Shown piece by piece: positions 5,032-6,151 of a DNA stretch of 6,151 nt. Each line of letters begins with the position of its first letter. Position 1 is the first letter of the stretch. A program made the translations under genes and the position numbers. Source of the DNA: Eubacteriales Family XIII. Incertae Sedis bacterium (GTDB lineage Bacteria > Bacillota > Clostridia > Peptostreptococcales > Anaerovoracaceae); contig JAISGB010000037.1 of NCBI GenBank assembly GCA_031263335.1, positions 1-6,151 on the forward strand. Direction: 5' to 3'. A model generated the notes under the pieces. The model made no database searches and was not told where the DNA came from. It was given only the letters and a program-made list of their open reading frames with translations.

Positions 5032-6099
5032 TTGCCAAAAAAGATGAAATTGCTTGTGGTTGATGATGTGGATATCAACCGCATGATTCTGGGAGAGCTT
5101 TTTTCCGACAATTATGAGGTTTTGGAAGCGACCAACGGCGTCGAGGCTCTTGAGATCATCAACAAGGACGCACAGGATATTTCCATCGTCCTCCTCGATC
5201 TTCTCATGCCCGTCATGGATGGTTTCGGCGTCCTGAAAGACATGAATCGCAGCGGACTCATCAAGAGCATTCCCGTCATATTGATCACCAGCGAAGACGA
5301 CGACGAGATGTCGTTGGAGAGCTACGGACTCGGCGTCTCCGATGTCATGCACAAACCGTTCAACGCGTCCATCGTCACACAGCGCGTGGAAAACGTCATC
5401 GAACTGTACGCCTATAAAAATCATCTGGAAGAAAAGCTGGTCGAGCAGAAAAACGAGTTGATCGAGCAGGAAGGGCGCATCAAACAGATGAACTTTTCCC
5501 TCATCGACACGCTGAGCGCCACGGTGGAATTCCGCAATGTCGAATCCGGCAAACACATCAAACGGACGCGGTTGTTGCTCAAGCTCATCTTGGAGAATAT
5601 GCGGGAAAAATACCCCTTTACCGATGAGCAACTCGAATTGATTTCCTCGGCGGCGGCGCTCCACGATGTGGGGAAGATCGCCATTCCCGATTCCGTCTTG
5701 CTGAAGCCCGGCAAGCTGACCAAAGAAGAATTCGACATCATGAAGACGCACACGGTCAAGGGCAGCGAAATATTGCAGACCTTGGATCTCCTTCAAGACA
5801 AGGAATATTACCAATATTGTTATGACATCTGCAGATTCCATCACGAACGTTGGGACGGCAGAGGTTACCCGGACGGGTTGGCGGGAAATGAAATACCCAT
5901 TTGGGCGCAGGCGGCGGCCTTGGTGGACGTGTATGACGCCCTGACGAGCAAACGGGTGTACAAGGACGCCTATTCGCACGAACAGGCCGTGGAGATGATC
6001 ATCAACGGCGAATGCGGTTGCTTCAATCCGTTGCTCCTTGACACACTCAAGCGGATAGCGCCCAAGCTGAAGGATCTGGCATCCTCCATTGCGGATTGA
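5032..6099 (+). CDS. Response regulator with HD-GYP c-di-GMP phosphodiesterase domain
   Basis: Two-component output protein expected to hydrolyse the second messenger cyclic di-GMP when phosphorylated. Counting from TTG 5032 it has 355 residues. A receiver domain (about 5-125) shows the acidic pair Asp11/Asp12, the phospho-acceptor Asp56 in LLDLLMP, Thr86 and Lys108. A charged, probably coiled-coil linker (about 128-155) connects to an HD-GYP domain (about 157-355). That domain has HDVGK (211-215), His240 in MKTHTVKGSEIL, HHERWDGRGYPDGL (270-283) and DVYDALTSKRVY (299-310). The late FDP motif of many relatives reads FNP here (331-333). All main metal-binding motifs are present, so it is probably active. 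No partner histidine kinase or GGDEF cyclase is in the window. Family assignment is firm; the signal it answers to is unknown. Confidence 0.94.
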   Translation: MPKKMKLLVVDDVDINRMILGELFSDNYEVLEATNGVEALEIINKDAQDISIVLLDLLMPVMDGFGVLKDMNRSGLIKSIPVILITSEDDDEMSLESYGLGVSDVMHKPFNASIVTQRVENVIELYAYKNHLEEKLVEQKNELIEQEGRIKQMNFSLIDTLSATVEFRNVESGKHIKRTRLLLKLILENMREKYPFTDEQLELISSAAALHDVGKIAIPDSVLLKPGKLTKEEFDIMKTHTVKGSEILQTLDLLQDKEYYQYCYDICRFHHERWDGRGYPDGLAGNEIPIWAQAAALVDVYDALTSKRVYKDAYSHEQAVEMIINGECGCFNPLLLDTLKRIAPKLKDLASSIAD

Positions 6100-6151
6100 A
6101 TCGGGTATCCGGGATGATAATTTTTGCAAAAAATGCTTGAACCCCTATTTT

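Noticed and set aside
4981..6129. A 382-codon open frame on the minus strand opposite the HD-GYP gene
   Set aside because: It mirrors the HD-GYP coding frame, has no known motif and no visible start signals.
6100..6151. Terminator or promoter after the HD-GYP gene
   Set aside because: The only hairpin (ATC/GAT with GG/CC) is weak. The palindrome TTTTTGCAAAAA (6121-6132) and a late TTGAAC are too little to call with the window ending here.

Overview
This 6.15 kb window reads like a housekeeping segment of an anaerobic, low-to-medium-GC Gram-positive bacterium, probably Bacillota of the Clostridia type. The reasons are a short single-anchor type I signal peptidase, a full-length Rex NAD(H) sensor, a 55-residue clostridial-type 2[4Fe-4S] ferredoxin, an Asp23/Gls24-like domain, GGAGG-type ribosome binding sites and sigma-A-like promoters. 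I see no RNA gene, insertion sequence, phage gene or CRISPR array.

Layout, left to right. Four minus-strand genes fill positions 39-3565. In transcription order they are a P-loop NTPase joined to an Asp23/Gls24-like domain, an OGG1-type 8-oxoguanine DNA glycosylase, an RluA-family 23S-type pseudouridine synthase with its own internal promoter, and signal peptidase I, which overlaps the synthase by an ATGA. A plus-strand ferredoxin gene (3639-3806) is transcribed divergently from the NTPase gene. Its TATAAT box overlaps the likely minus-strand -10 box. A symmetric hairpin with T-runs on both sides (about 3845-3880) separates the ferredoxin from the next minus-strand unit, acpP-rex (4549-4779 and 3895-4545), which has a consensus TTGACA-17-TATAAT promoter. 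An AT-rich region of about 250 bp separates acpP from a plus-strand response regulator with an HD-GYP c-di-GMP phosphodiesterase output domain (5032-6099). That region holds the acpP promoter, T-tracts, a perfect 7-bp inverted repeat and a candidate promoter for the regulator.

Functionally the window joins redox and fatty-acid control (acpP-rex, ferredoxin), base-excision repair, RNA modification, protein secretion and c-di-GMP turnover. No multi-gene defence or biosynthetic system is visible. The points most worth a second look are the NTPase-Gls24 fusion, a nearly leaderless rluA-family transcript, a strong Shine-Dalgarno plus four-codon ORF just before lepB that suggests a one-base indel or re-initiation, the overlapping divergent promoters, the acpP-rex coupling, and the palindrome at the response-regulator promoter.
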